Shown here piece after piece: positions 17,280 through 25,733 of a DNA stretch of 64,000 nt (positions are counted from its first letter, which is position 1; each line of letters starts with the position of its first letter). The translations under genes were made by a program, and so were the position numbers. Origin of the DNA: Firmicutes bacterium UBA4916 (GTDB taxonomy: Bacteria > Bacillota > Clostridia > Tissierellales > Tepidimicrobiaceae); NCBI GenBank assembly GCA_002398845.1, contig DHBY01000061.1:1-64000 (forward strand), in the 5' to 3' direction. Under the pieces are notes generated by a model. That model was not told where the DNA came from, made no database searches, and saw only the letters and a list, made by a program, of their open reading frames with translations.

Positions 17280-17849
17280 TTATAGTTTTTCTACGCCATA
17301 GAGTATTGGCGGATTATGTTTTTGATTTATAAAATTAAATTGTAAAACATTATATTCTTTTTGGTTAAGTGATATTAAAAGATCTTCCACAGCTTCCTTT
17401 TCTTCTTGCCCACCTTCATGTCCTATATAACAAGTAATCAATAAAAGGCCACTACTTTTTAATAAAGCCAAAGATTTTTTCAAGCTCTTCAATGTAGTAA
17501 AAGTTGTAGTTTTAATAGACTTATCACCACTTGGTAAATAACCTAAATTGTAAACTATAAAGTCTACTTTATCAAATATATATTTATCAATGTTTTCATG
17601 ACCATCTTTGATTAATATTACTCTTTTTGCAAAGCCTGCTTTAGACAATTTCTCCCTAGCTATATCAATTGCTTGGTTTTGAATATCAAAACCATAAACT
17701 CTTCCATTTTCACCTACAAGACTCGCTAAAAATAATGTATCATTTCCATTTCCCACAGTACAATCTATTGCAATCTGCCCTTCTTTTATAGTGTATGTCA
17801 TTATTCTTTTTACAGTTTCTACTGGATTAATAAAATGTTTATAGCTCAT
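17280..17849 (-). CDS. mnmM: MnmM-type tRNA U34 methyltransferase (YtqB family)
   Basis: This 189-residue class I SAM methyltransferase matches the YtqB/PF06962 family. SAM motif I is DCTVGNGNDTLFLAS, motif II YGFDIQNQAI, and the family-specific NLGYLPSGDKS follows. B. subtilis YtqB was shown to be MnmM, which methylates nm5s2U34 of tRNA to mnm5s2U. The gene lies in the same minus-strand unit as oadA, with an 11-bp overlap to the GNAT gene upstream. ATG behind GGTGATAT. Confidence 0.85.
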   Translation of the reverse strand: MSYKHFINPVETVKRIMTYTIKEGQIAIDCTVGNGNDTLFLASLVGENGRVYGFDIQNQAIDIAREKLSKAGFAKRVILIKDGHENIDKYIFDKVDFIVYNLGYLPSGDKSIKTTTFTTLKSLKKSLALLKSSGLLLITCYIGHEGGQEEKEAVEDLLISLNQKEYNVLQFNFINQKHNPPILYGVEKL

Positions 17850-18255
17850 CTATATCACCACATGATTTAACATTAAAAAAATCTTCAATATTTAAATACA
17901 ATTTATAAAGCCCCATATCTTTTTTCTTATTATATTTAAATCCTCTACCTAATAAATAATCCATACAATTTAAACAATACACTTCTTTTACTCCTATTGA
18001 TTCAGCTTTAAATAATAAAGACCTTAAAATACAATCTCCCAGATTTGAGCCCCTATTTTCCCTTTTAACAACAATATATTCTAACACACCATATTCATTT
18101 TCTAGACTAATCTTGCCTACGCCAATAATATTGTTATTATCAATTAATATGTACACTATGCCCTTCGATAGATCATAATCCTTTATCCTTTCTTTTTCAA
18201 GAATAGCCCTTACTTCTCCGTATTCTTCTTTATTAATTTCTCGCAATGTAATCAT
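17839..18255 (-). CDS. GNAT family N-acetyltransferase
   Basis: A small acetyltransferase of 138 residues from the preferred ATG at 18255, six bases after GGCGGG. The open frame extends 12 codons further to an ATG without a ribosome site. The GNAT core is LEYIVVKRENRGSNLGDCILRSLL, where RGSNLG replaces the usual R-G-x-G-x-G acetyl-CoA loop. CLNCMDYLLGRGFKYN follows at the motif-B position. Substrate unknown; the overlap with mnmM suggests coupled translation. Confidence 0.8.
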   Translation of the reverse strand: MITLREINKEEYGEVRAILEKERIKDYDLSKGIVYILIDNNNIIGVGKISLENEYGVLEYIVVKRENRGSNLGDCILRSLLFKAESIGVKEVYCLNCMDYLLGRGFKYNKKKDMGLYKLYLNIEDFFNVKSCGDIDEL

Positions 18256-18330
18256 ATAAAGCCCGCCTTTATTATTTAACTCTATATTCATTATAATAGA
18301 TAGTTCATTAAAAAGAAAGTCAAAAAAGAA

Positions 18331-18362
18331 AGCATTATAGCAATTTACACTGCTATAATGCT
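18331..18362 (-). terminator. Terminator after rluB
   Basis: A 12-bp stem (AGCATTATAGCA with its complement, 8-nt loop) is followed by TTCTTTTTT on the minus strand, just past the rluB stop. Confidence 0.85.
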
Positions 18363-19068
18363 AAAGCCCCTTCAGATATCTAACTTCTTTTTCAGTTAAA
18401 TATCTCCATTTCCCAACTTCTAAATTTCCTAAATCCAATTTACCGATTGATATCCTTTTTAATTTTATTACAGGATGTCTAATATATTTACACATTTTTC
18501 TTACCTGTCTATTTCTGCCTTCATGGATAGATATCTCTAGTACGGAAGAATCTCTGTATTTCTTGACAATCCTTACATAAGCTTCCGCCGTCAATCTACC
18601 ATCAATTTTTAATCCTTTTTTAAACCTTTCTAATTTTTTAGCATTTGGGATACCTTCTACTAAAGCTATATATTTCTTTGCTACCTCATGACTTGGGTGA
18701 GTTAATTTATAATCTAAATCTCCATCATTAGTCATTAATAATAACCCAGAAGTATCTAAATCGAGTCTGCCTATAGGGAATACCCTTTCTTCAATTTCTT
18801 CAATTAAATCTAGTATTATTTTTTCACTATGTTTATCTTTTAATGTAGTAACATACCCTTCAGGTTTATTTAACATAATATAAACTTTTCTGCTTTCCAT
18901 TTCTATTTTGTTATTGTCTACTTTTACTATATCCTTATGTGGATCTACAGTTGTACCTAATTCCTTCACAATCATATCATTAACCTTTACTCTGCCTTCT
19001 AGTATGATTTCTTCTGATCTTCTTCTAGATGCTACCCCACATTGAGCCATGAACTTTTGTAATCTCAT
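18361..19068 (-). CDS. rluB: Ribosomal large subunit pseudouridine synthase (RluB type)
   Basis: This enzyme makes pseudouridine in 23S rRNA. From the ATG at 19068 (MRLQKFMAQCG), eight bases after GAAAGG, it has 235 residues. The S4 RNA-binding domain occupies about 1-60 (GVASRRRSEEIILEGRVKVN), and the RsuA/RluB catalytic domain carries the Asp in GRLDLDTSGLLL. NRQVRKMCKYIRHPVIKLKR completes the signature. The frame continues 11 codons upstream, including the ribosome site. RluB clusters with scpAB in many Firmicutes; here the scp genes are about 5 kb upstream. Confidence 0.92.
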   Translation of the reverse strand: MRLQKFMAQCGVASRRRSEEIILEGRVKVNDMIVKELGTTVDPHKDIVKVDNNKIEMESRKVYIMLNKPEGYVTTLKDKHSEKIILDLIEEIEERVFPIGRLDLDTSGLLLMTNDGDLDYKLTHPSHEVAKKYIALVEGIPNAKKLERFKKGLKIDGRLTAEAYVRIVKKYRDSSVLEISIHEGRNRQVRKMCKYIRHPVIKLKRISIGKLDLGNLEVGKWRYLTEKEVRYLKGL

Positions 19069-19134
19069 TATTTTCATCCTTTCAGTATTCATTACATACA
19101 TTTTAGCCTTTTTTATGCTCTTTGTAAAACCATA

Positions 19135-20409
19135 TTATAAATTATCGTATATATTTAGCAAACCTAAATCTTCTACCCTATTTTTTATTTGATGTAAATC
19201 TGTAGTATATAATCCCTTTTCCACCATCCTCTTAAAATAAGTACTGCCAGCAAAAGTATATCTATCTTTTAACCCTTCTTCAGTTTGTATCATGTCGTTA
19301 CCATAGCAAATTAAATCTCCAATGGCTAGTTTAGTTGGTAATTCTAATAGCTCTTTACCCGATATATATCTAACACTATTATATCCAGCTAAACTACCAG
19401 TAGTAATTGCTTCTGTATGACCAACAAATAGTCCTGATTTTTCACCTCCACAAAAAAGATTTTTTACTCCTTTAACCTTCATTGTATTTTCTCTTGGCGT
19501 AACGGATAGATATCTAACAGAATTACCTAATCCCCCTGAATATGGATCTTCATATCTAGCATTTTCTAAACCTTCAATCTTTCTTAACTTTTCTAATGGA
19601 TAAAAAGATGTCATCATCTTAGCATGACCTGTATCTAATAATATAATATTTTCACCATATTCCTTCAAAGCATATTGTTGGCAAACCTTTTTTGATAGTT
19701 TATCCATTTGTATATCTTCCTTAGGTATAGACAATATTACTACCCCATCTTTTTCTAAATCATTTTTTATCTTAGGGCTTAAAGAATCTTTGCTTAATTT
19801 ACAAGAACCGCTAAAAGCACCATAAGAACCATCTTTTTTCATCCCCATTATATCATTAACTCCTGCTTTTTGGCTAATACTAACCCTTGGCCCAAATGAA
19901 GGGCATCTTAATATGCACATAGCACACCCATTCCCATATTTAAGACAATTACCCATAGGTCCAGTAGAGCCAGTAGTATCAATAAAAACATCTCCATAGA
20001 TTATTTCACCATCGCTTAATATTATTCCTTTTATTTCTTTATCTTCCATTATCACATCTATGGCTCTTCTTTTTAAATTCACCTCTATTCCCATAGATAT
20101 AAGTAGCCTTCTAACCTCTGGTTCAATCTTAGTTACATCATATAGATAAGCATGTTTATGTCCAGGAAAGTCAATGTTTTTGTGTATAGAAAATCTATCT
20201 GTGATTTCAAATAATTCCTTTGCTCCTAAGAAAATATTCTCTTCGGCAGCAGTAAACCGTCCATTATTTCTCATTATTCCACCTACATTGCCTAGCCCTA
20301 TTAACATATCAGTTCTCTCTATTAGAGTAACATTAGCGCCTAATTTTCTTGCAGCAATACTTGCAGCAACCCCTGCCCAACCTCCACCTATTATAACCAC
20401 TGTATTCAT
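19135..20409 (-). CDS. FAD-dependent oxidoreductase with GidA-like fold
   Basis: The product has 424 residues from the ATG at 20409, five bases behind GGGGTG. The Rossmann opening VVIIGGGWAGVAASIAARK is at 4-22, with LIERTDMLIGLG next. A cysteine-rich patch GNGCAMCILRCPSFGPR follows at about 160-176, typical of MnmG-like proteins without tRNA specificity. The C-terminal FAD loop is FCGGEKSGLFVGHTEAI. It overlaps or abuts the upstream PyrK-like gene, and the pair recurs in Clostridia as a predicted electron-transfer unit. Substrate unknown. A TTG six codons earlier is less likely. Confidence 0.85.
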   Translation of the reverse strand: MNTVVIIGGGWAGVAASIAARKLGANVTLIERTDMLIGLGNVGGIMRNNGRFTAAEENIFLGAKELFEITDRFSIHKNIDFPGHKHAYLYDVTKIEPEVRRLLISMGIEVNLKRRAIDVIMEDKEIKGIILSDGEIIYGDVFIDTTGSTGPMGNCLKYGNGCAMCILRCPSFGPRVSISQKAGVNDIMGMKKDGSYGAFSGSCKLSKDSLSPKIKNDLEKDGVVILSIPKEDIQMDKLSKKVCQQYALKEYGENIILLDTGHAKMMTSFYPLEKLRKIEGLENARYEDPYSGGLGNSVRYLSVTPRENTMKVKGVKNLFCGGEKSGLFVGHTEAITTGSLAGYNSVRYISGKELLELPTKLAIGDLICYGNDMIQTEEGLKDRYTFAGSTYFKRMVEKGLYTTDLHQIKNRVEDLGLLNIYDNL

Positions 20410-20423
20410 TAAAACACCCCATT

Positions 20424-21362
20424 TCAATATATATTTTTAGGATCTATCATAGTCTTACAGGTTTTTATTCTTTCTCCGTCAATTGTCTTTCGAATGCAAG
20501 AACCACATATTCCTTCTCCACAACAAAAGATATTATTATTTGTAACAAATAATCTAATATCTTTTCTATTTTCTTTTACTATAGAGGCAACTTCTCTATG
20601 CAATATTTCAGCGCCAGCGCTGATTATTACATCAATATCATTATCCTTTATAATTTTCTCCAATTTTTTTCTGCCTTCATTTGATAATAAATTAATATTT
20701 TCTATAAATATGTTCTCGCCTGAAATATAATTGAGAATATACAAGGAGTTAATTTTCCCTTTATCTAAGATTAAAGTTATTTTATTACCTTTGTTAATTA
20801 ATTTCTTTATTGGTAATAAAATCGAAGATTGACCAATGCCTCTTGCTATTATTAATACATTAGAATTTTCTATATTTGATAATTTGTAATCCCCAACTAT
20901 TCCATTCCAATACGGGCCTCTTACCGTTAATTTATCCCCCAATTGAAAGTTTTTTGTTTTTGGGCCTAACTCCTGATAAACAATATAGGCATAATTTTCA
21001 TCCAAATCGAATATTGACATAGGTGTTTCATAATAGTGATTGAACTCAGGCCCCTTAATGAAAATATATGAACCTATTTTATTTAGTTCTTTCAATAATT
21101 CTTTATCTAATTGTATTTTCATTAAAAATAGATTTTCTTCTAAAAGGACCCTTTCTATTATAACTCCAGTAAAAGTCTTCCTTAAATCACAAGTTTCTTT
21201 ATTTTGCATAAAGTACTCATACATAATGCAAATTCCGTTCCAATTACAATCACAAAACTCTTTACCGCTGAGCTGAGAACAAGAAATACAATCCATAGTG
21301 CTAGCTAGATTGCAGGGGCAATAACTACTTCCCGCATCTATACAATTGTATAATTTAGCCAT
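20424..21362 (-). CDS. PyrK/FNR-like FAD-[2Fe-2S] reductase with Cys-rich N-terminus
   Basis: The product has 312 residues. The N-terminal 55 residues contain a cluster of cysteines (CPCNLAS, DCISCSQ, FCDCNWNGIC), unlike ordinary PyrK. The ferredoxin-reductase-like FAD and NAD domains follow (about 60-285; TPMSIFDLDE, LIIARGIGQSS). The C-terminus has the PyrK-type [2Fe-2S] motif CCGEGICGSCIRK ending with KTCK. It should move electrons between NAD(P)H and a partner, presumably the flavoprotein encoded next. ATG behind AGGAGG. The neighbouring genes do not include pyrD, so pyrimidine synthesis is not implied. Confidence 0.88.
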   Translation of the reverse strand: MAKLYNCIDAGSSYCPCNLASTMDCISCSQLSGKEFCDCNWNGICIMYEYFMQNKETCDLRKTFTGVIIERVLLEENLFLMKIQLDKELLKELNKIGSYIFIKGPEFNHYYETPMSIFDLDENYAYIVYQELGPKTKNFQLGDKLTVRGPYWNGIVGDYKLSNIENSNVLIIARGIGQSSILLPIKKLINKGNKITLILDKGKINSLYILNYISGENIFIENINLLSNEGRKKLEKIIKDNDIDVIISAGAEILHREVASIVKENRKDIRLFVTNNNIFCCGEGICGSCIRKTIDGERIKTCKTMIDPKNIY

Positions 21363-21430
21363 ATATTATACCTCCTAAATTATTACTTAATATATAGCAT
21401 ATTTATATTCATGTTCTTTGGTTACAAAAT

Positions 21431-21482
21431 AAACAAAGGTTTCTATGATATTAAATATTTTCTATCAAAGAAACCTTTGTTT
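21431..21482 (-). terminator. Terminator after the first D-Ala-D-Ala carboxypeptidase
   Basis: A 14-bp stem (AAACAAAGGTTTCT and its exact complement, 24-nt loop) follows the carboxypeptidase stop; TATTTTG comes next on the minus strand. Confidence 0.75.
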
Positions 21483-21501
21483 AAAGTTGTTTGTAAAAAA
21501 T

Positions 21502-22599
21502 TTATTTTTTTAAGTTTTTTAAAATCTTTTCTATTGGACTTAATTTTCTAATATTCTCTTTAGTAATAAGTTCCTCTTCATGTATTAATTTTCCGTCTAA
21601 GTATACGTTTATATTACCTACAGTCTCGCCTTTAGTTATGGGTGCCCTAAGTATATCAACTATATTTACATGTATCTTAATCTGCTCCAATTCTTCTTCT
21701 CTTAATGGATATAAAAATGAGCCTTTAGTAACTATAGGTACATAATCTTTTATCCCACCTACAATAGGAGCTTTGCTAATATATTGATCCTTATCAAATA
21801 TTACATAGTCTTTGAAATTTTCAAACCCATAGTTCATAAGGGTATAGCAATCGTTAAACCAATTGCCATCATTCAATACTACAGATATTAGCTGTGTATC
21901 ATTCCTTGTAGCACTTGATACCAAACATCTGCCTGCTCTTTTGGTATAGCCAATTTTAACTCCATCTCCACCTTCGTATTCCCATAAATTATTGTTCTTA
22001 TTATAAAATATATTGTTTTTATCCCTATTAGCTTTCCATATCTTTGTTTTTGATATTTCTTTAAATTCTTCTTTTTTCATAGCCTCTCTTGTAATTAATG
22101 CTAAATCATAAGCTGTGGTATAGTGATTGTCATCATGAAGACCATGGGGATTCATAAAATTTGTATTATTAGCACCTATTTCTATAGCTTTCTTATTCAT
22201 CATATTAATAAACTCTTCTTGGGTTTCTCCAATAAAGTTTGCAATTGATACTGCAGAATCATTCCCTGATCTCAACATTAAACCGTATAATAAATCTTCT
22301 AAAGAGATAACTTCTCCTTCATAAAGATATATACTGGATCCTTCTATGCCAATCTCATCTCTTTTTATTTTAACTTTATCGTCTAATTCTCCATTTTCTA
22401 AAGCTACTAATGCTGTCATTATCTTTGTTGTGCTAGCCATTGGTAATTTTATATGAGGATTATATTCTAAAAGCACTCTTCCAGACTTAGAATCTATAAG
22501 TATAGCCGCTTGAGCACTAATGCCTGGCTTTTCACAATAAGAATACCCATTTGTTAAAAAAGTTATTATTAAAATTAATAAGAATATCTTTTTCTTCAA
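21502..22599 (-). CDS. D-alanyl-D-alanine carboxypeptidase (S11) with altered KTG motif
   Basis: An exported penicillin-binding-type carboxypeptidase that trims peptidoglycan stems. I start at TTG 22599, six bases after GGGAGG, which itself contains an upstream ATG; this gives 365 residues. The signal peptide is KKKIFLLILIITFLTNG. The catalytic SxxK is ASTTKIMT and SxN is RSGNDSA. The third motif reads VKIGYTKRAG, with Ile in place of the usual Thr of KTG, which may lower or alter activity. The C-terminal beta domain and amphipathic helix (LSPIEKILKNLKK) are typical of PBP5/DacF. The gene lies just after ytfJ, fitting a spore or cell-envelope role. Confidence 0.9.
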   Translation of the reverse strand: MKKKIFLLILIITFLTNGYSYCEKPGISAQAAILIDSKSGRVLLEYNPHIKLPMASTTKIMTALVALENGELDDKVKIKRDEIGIEGSSIYLYEGEVISLEDLLYGLMLRSGNDSAVSIANFIGETQEEFINMMNKKAIEIGANNTNFMNPHGLHDDNHYTTAYDLALITREAMKKEEFKEISKTKIWKANRDKNNIFYNKNNNLWEYEGGDGVKIGYTKRAGRCLVSSATRNDTQLISVVLNDGNWFNDCYTLMNYGFENFKDYVIFDKDQYISKAPIVGGIKDYVPIVTKGSFLYPLREEELEQIKIHVNIVDILRAPITKGETVGNINVYLDGKLIHEEELITKENIRKLSPIEKILKNLKK

Positions 22600-22628
22600 A
22601 TTGTTTCCTCCCATTATGGTAAAGTAAT

Positions 22629-22653
22629 AGAAGCAGAATCCTTATCTGCTTCT
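22629..22653 (-). terminator. Possible weak terminator after ytfJ
   Basis: A 9-bp stem AGAAGCAGA with its complement and a 7-nt loop overlaps the ytfJ stop codon. The following sequence is only moderately T-rich, so partial read-through into the carboxypeptidase gene is likely. Confidence 0.35.
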
Positions 22654-23093
22654 TAGTGAATATTAATTCCATCATTATCTAAATTGCTAGAAGGTTTAGT
22701 TTTATCCTTACTTACAGCTTGTTGTATATTATCTGTTACTTTTGTCATAAAATCAAATAAACTACTTAAAGCCGTATTACCTTCATCTACTGTTAATAGC
22801 TTAATTTGTTCATTTCCTACGACTATAAAACCAACTGGTTGTACTGAAACCCCAGCCCCACTCCCTCCTCCAAAAGGCAGCCTCTCATCAGATGCAATTT
22901 GTTCCTTGGCATTTTTGTTTTTATTAAATTCGGTGCCCCCTGATGCAAAACCAAAGCAAATCTTAGATACTGGAATAATAACCAATCCATCAGATGATTG
23001 TACTGGATCTCCAATTATAGTATTTACATCCACCATTTCTTTTAAACTATCCATTGTAGTTTTCATTAACCCTTCTATTGGATGCTCTGTCAT
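22653..23093 (-). CDS. ytfJ: Sporulation protein YtfJ (GerW family)
   Basis: The product has 146 residues of the YtfJ/GerW family, a spore protein needed for efficient germination in Bacillus. Diagnostic are EGLMKTTMDSLKEMVD, VNTIIGDPV and the glycine-rich centre PFGGGSGAGVSVQPVGFIVV. The chosen ATG at 23093 lies behind AAGGTGG; GTG codons just upstream would overlap that site. It overlaps the end of the DUF2953 gene, the conserved ytfI-ytfJ order of spore formers. Confidence 0.92.
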   Translation of the reverse strand: MTEHPIEGLMKTTMDSLKEMVDVNTIIGDPVQSSDGLVIIPVSKICFGFASGGTEFNKNKNAKEQIASDERLPFGGGSGAGVSVQPVGFIVVGNEQIKLLTVDEGNTALSSLFDFMTKVTDNIQQAVSKDKTKPSSNLDNDGINIH

Positions 23094-23631
23094 TTTCTTC
23101 ACCACCTTTATATAGTTTTAAAGACCTAATCCATACAGTAATAATATAAACCATTTTTATTTTTATTATGCAAACAAAGCTAATGTCCAATTGGTTTTCA
23201 TTAAATATAGGTGTTACGTCAATATCTATATTATCTATTTTTTTATTTGTTAAAATAAAGCTAACAATAATACTTTTAAAGTTCCATAAGATTCCATATA
23301 TTATACTCACTAAAAAAGCATCGGTCAAACCAATTTTAGTATTCCAGCTAATATTTTCAAAAATGGATTTATCCCATATATAATCAATTAATCGCCTATA
23401 TTGTGAATCTTTTATAATTGGCTTTATACTATTAAGAGTATTAAATTTATTATTTTCCCTTTTGTTTTTATCAAATGGATACAGCTCAGGCTTAAATAAT
23501 CCAAATAGATAAGAGGTTGAAATATTTAATCTGCTATTGTCACTACTATATGTATATTTAATTTCAAATTTGACAGGTAGATATAGAAGGGAAAAAAAGA
23601 ATATAGGTATAAGGACTAGTAGGTATTTCAT
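23047..23631 (-). CDS. DUF2953 (YtfI-like) protein
   Basis: The product has 194 residues. An N-terminal hydrophobic stretch (KYLLVLIPIFFFSLLYLPV) anchors it in the membrane. The DUF2953 region shows the short repeated beta pattern (VKFEIKYTYS, LNISTSYLFGLFKPEL), then a central VSIIYGILWNF segment and a distal hydrophobic strand. Biochemistry is unknown; in Firmicutes it always precedes ytfJ. Its last 47 bp overlap ytfJ in another frame. ATG behind GAGGTG. Confidence 0.85.
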   Translation of the reverse strand: MKYLLVLIPIFFFSLLYLPVKFEIKYTYSSDNSRLNISTSYLFGLFKPELYPFDKNKRENNKFNTLNSIKPIIKDSQYRRLIDYIWDKSIFENISWNTKIGLTDAFLVSIIYGILWNFKSIIVSFILTNKKIDNIDIDVTPIFNENQLDISFVCIIKIKMVYIITVWIRSLKLYKGGEENDRASNRRVNENYNG

Positions 23632-23687
23632 GGTTTCACCTCTATAATATTTTCAAATTTACTATTATTAATATCTTTCCAAAAAAT

Positions 23688-23720
23688 AAAAGAATAATAC
23701 ATCTTTTGTATTATTCTTTT
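23688..23720 (-). terminator. Terminator after scpB
   Basis: A 13-bp perfect stem (AAAAGAATAATAC, 7-nt loop) with TATTTTTTGG following on the minus strand ends the M50-scpA-scpB unit. Confidence 0.85.
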
Positions 23721-23725
23721 AAATC

Positions 23726-24259
23726 CTAGATTTCTTGTTCTTCAATCTTAAAATCCTTAAGAGGCGGTAAATCACTTAAACTTTCTAAACCAAAATATCT
23801 AAGAAACTCTTGGGTAGTACCATATATTATTGGGCGGCCTGTTCTTTCCAATCTTCCTTTTTCTTTTATTAAGTCTTTATTTAATAAAGTTTCTACAGCT
23901 TTATCACATCTAACTCCCCTAATTGCCTCTATTTCATTTTTCGTAATAGGTTGTCTGTAGGCAATTATTGATAAAGTTTCTAAAGCAGCAGTAGAAAGGC
24001 TTTTAGTGTTTTTTTGTTGTGATAATTTAGAAATCCATTGATAATGTTCTGGCCTTGTTGATAATTGATAGTTATTTATTACTCGGATTATTTGCAATCC
24101 TCTTCTATTGAAATCAAATTCATCTATCATCTCGTCAAGTGTTTCTTCTATTTTTTTTTCATCTATCTCTAAAATAGTTGATATATCCTTTAGGGACAAG
24201 GGATCCCCCCAAACAAATAATAATGCTTCTATTACTGCTTTTAATTCTCTTTCATCCAT
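23726..24259 (-). CDS. scpB: Segregation and condensation protein B
   Basis: ScpB is the winged-helix kleisin partner of the SMC-ScpA condensin, which compacts and segregates the nucleoid. The 177 residues show the usual tandem winged helices: ALLFVWGDPLSLKDIS and ALETLSIIAYRQPITKNEIEAIRG, then RPIIYGTTQEFLRYFGL. I start at ATG 24259; a TTG directly before it is possible. It immediately follows scpA. Confidence 0.95.
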   Translation of the reverse strand: MDERELKAVIEALLFVWGDPLSLKDISTILEIDEKKIEETLDEMIDEFDFNRRGLQIIRVINNYQLSTRPEHYQWISKLSQQKNTKSLSTAALETLSIIAYRQPITKNEIEAIRGVRCDKAVETLLNKDLIKEKGRLERTGRPIIYGTTQEFLRYFGLESLSDLPPLKDFKIEEQEI

Positions 24260-24262
24260 CAA

Positions 24263-25012
24263 TTAAACACCCTTTTCCTCTCTCCTACTAATTATAATAT
24301 CTGAAAAATTATCTTCTTGATAGATTGTAATATATTTCATTCTTATCAGTTCAAGTAAAGATAAAAAGGTTACGACTATCTCTTTGCGATTAGAACTTGC
24401 ATCAAACAAACTGCTAAACTTAATTACTTCTTTTTCATTTAATTTTTCTTTAATCTTTTCTATGCATTCGTCTAATGTATACTCTTCTTTTTGAATTTCA
24501 TTAATATTAATAGAACCTTGATTGTTTTTATTTTTTATTAGCAATTTATTTAATACCTTTACTAATTCATCTAAATCCATTTCCTCCAACTCTTTATCTT
24601 CTTCTACATAATATGAAAGCTCCTCTTTAGGTTTATAATATACTTTCTTTTGAGTCTCTTCAAATCCCCGCAATTCTTGAGAAACATATTTATATTTTTT
24701 ATATTCAACCAACCTTCTAACTAGCTCTAGTCTAGGGTCTAATTCTTCCATTTCTAACTGTTCACCATGGTTTTCTTTCTTAACCTGAGGTAATAGCATT
24801 TTAGATTTTATTTCTAACAAAGTAGAGGCCATTACTAAAAACTCGCTGGTTACTTCTAAATCTAATTCTTCCATCTTGTTTATATAATCCATATACTGTT
24901 CTGTTATCCTATTAATCGGTATATCATAAATATCAATTTGTGCTTTATCAATAAGATGTAATAACAGATCCATAGGACCTTCAAAAAATTCTAAAACAAC
25001 TTTATATCCCAT
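24263..25012 (-). CDS. scpA: Segregation and condensation protein A
   Basis: ScpA is the kleisin that bridges SMC heads. The product has 249 residues. The N-terminal helical domain opens YKVVLEFFEGPMDLLLHLI, followed by DIYDIPINRITEQYM and SEFLVMASTLLEIKSKMLLP. A charged linker precedes the C-terminal winged helix (VVTFLSLLELIRMKYITIYQ). ATG after AGGAG. Gene order M50-scpA-scpB is standard in Clostridia. Confidence 0.95.
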   Translation of the reverse strand: MGYKVVLEFFEGPMDLLLHLIDKAQIDIYDIPINRITEQYMDYINKMEELDLEVTSEFLVMASTLLEIKSKMLLPQVKKENHGEQLEMEELDPRLELVRRLVEYKKYKYVSQELRGFEETQKKVYYKPKEELSYYVEEDKELEEMDLDELVKVLNKLLIKNKNNQGSININEIQKEEYTLDECIEKIKEKLNEKEVIKFSSLFDASSNRKEIVVTFLSLLELIRMKYITIYQEDNFSDIIISRREEKGV

Positions 25013-25027
25013 ATAAAAACTCCTAAA

Positions 25028-25621
25028 TTAGCCTATTATTTTGACTAACATGTTCAAACTAAAGTCAATAAAAGGCCCCAATATTTTATCTATTGTATTT
25101 GTAACTATTAAAATTATTAATATGAAATATAAGTATTTTTCATATTTATAAAAAAAGTATTCATATTTAACAGGTAGTAAACTTGCTATTACCTTTGACC
25201 CATCTAACGGAGGAAAAGGTAGTAGATTAAATACTCCTAACATTATATTATACCATAACATAATTATCAAAACATTAAATAATATATTATTAGTTATAAT
25301 ACCTGATGATATAATAAATCCTACAATTATTGCCATTAAAAAATTTGAAAAAGGCCCCGCTAAAGATACTAATATGGTATCTCTTTTCCTATTCTTGAAA
25401 TTTAACGAATTGATTGGCACAGGCTTGGCCCATCCAAACTTAAAAACTAATAAACAAATAAATCCTACTAAGTCTATATGTTTTAAGGGGTTTAAAGATA
25501 ATCTCCCTGATTTTTTAGCTGTATCATCCCCTAATAGGTAAGCAACATACCCATGAGAGACTTCATGAATAATTATTGCCACTAATAAACCAGGTAAATT
25601 CAATAAAAATTTATATTTCAT
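25028..25621 (-). CDS. Site-2 protease family M50 membrane metalloprotease
   Basis: The product has 197 residues with about five membrane segments. The zinc motif HEVSH lies at 19-23 in the first helix, and the third ligand appears in FNLLPFPPLDGSKV. This is the small M50 (YwhC/rhomboid-neighbour) class with no PDZ domain, which typically cleaves membrane substrates inside the bilayer. Substrate unknown. ATG after AGAGG; 15 bp separate it from scpA, with which it is probably co-transcribed. Confidence 0.9.
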   Translation of the reverse strand: MKYKFLLNLPGLLVAIIIHEVSHGYVAYLLGDDTAKKSGRLSLNPLKHIDLVGFICLLVFKFGWAKPVPINSLNFKNRKRDTILVSLAGPFSNFLMAIIVGFIISSGIITNNILFNVLIIMLWYNIMLGVFNLLPFPPLDGSKVIASLLPVKYEYFFYKYEKYLYFILIILIVTNTIDKILGPFIDFSLNMLVKIIG

Positions 25622-25733
25622 ATTTTAACCTCTTTCTCATTAAAATTAGCATAACCTCGACCTAATAGCCGAGGTTTAATTATCTTTACTCTATTCTATA
25701 ATGTTTTTGTAAAAAATACAAACATATATTATT

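Noticed and set aside
22823..23014. 63-codon minus-strand ORF inside ytfJ
   Set aside because: It lies wholly within ytfJ in another frame and has no ribosome site.
25653..25676. Hairpin after the second carboxypeptidase gene as a terminator
   Set aside because: The stem is only seven pairs (AACCTCG) and the T tract is poor; kept out of the feature list.
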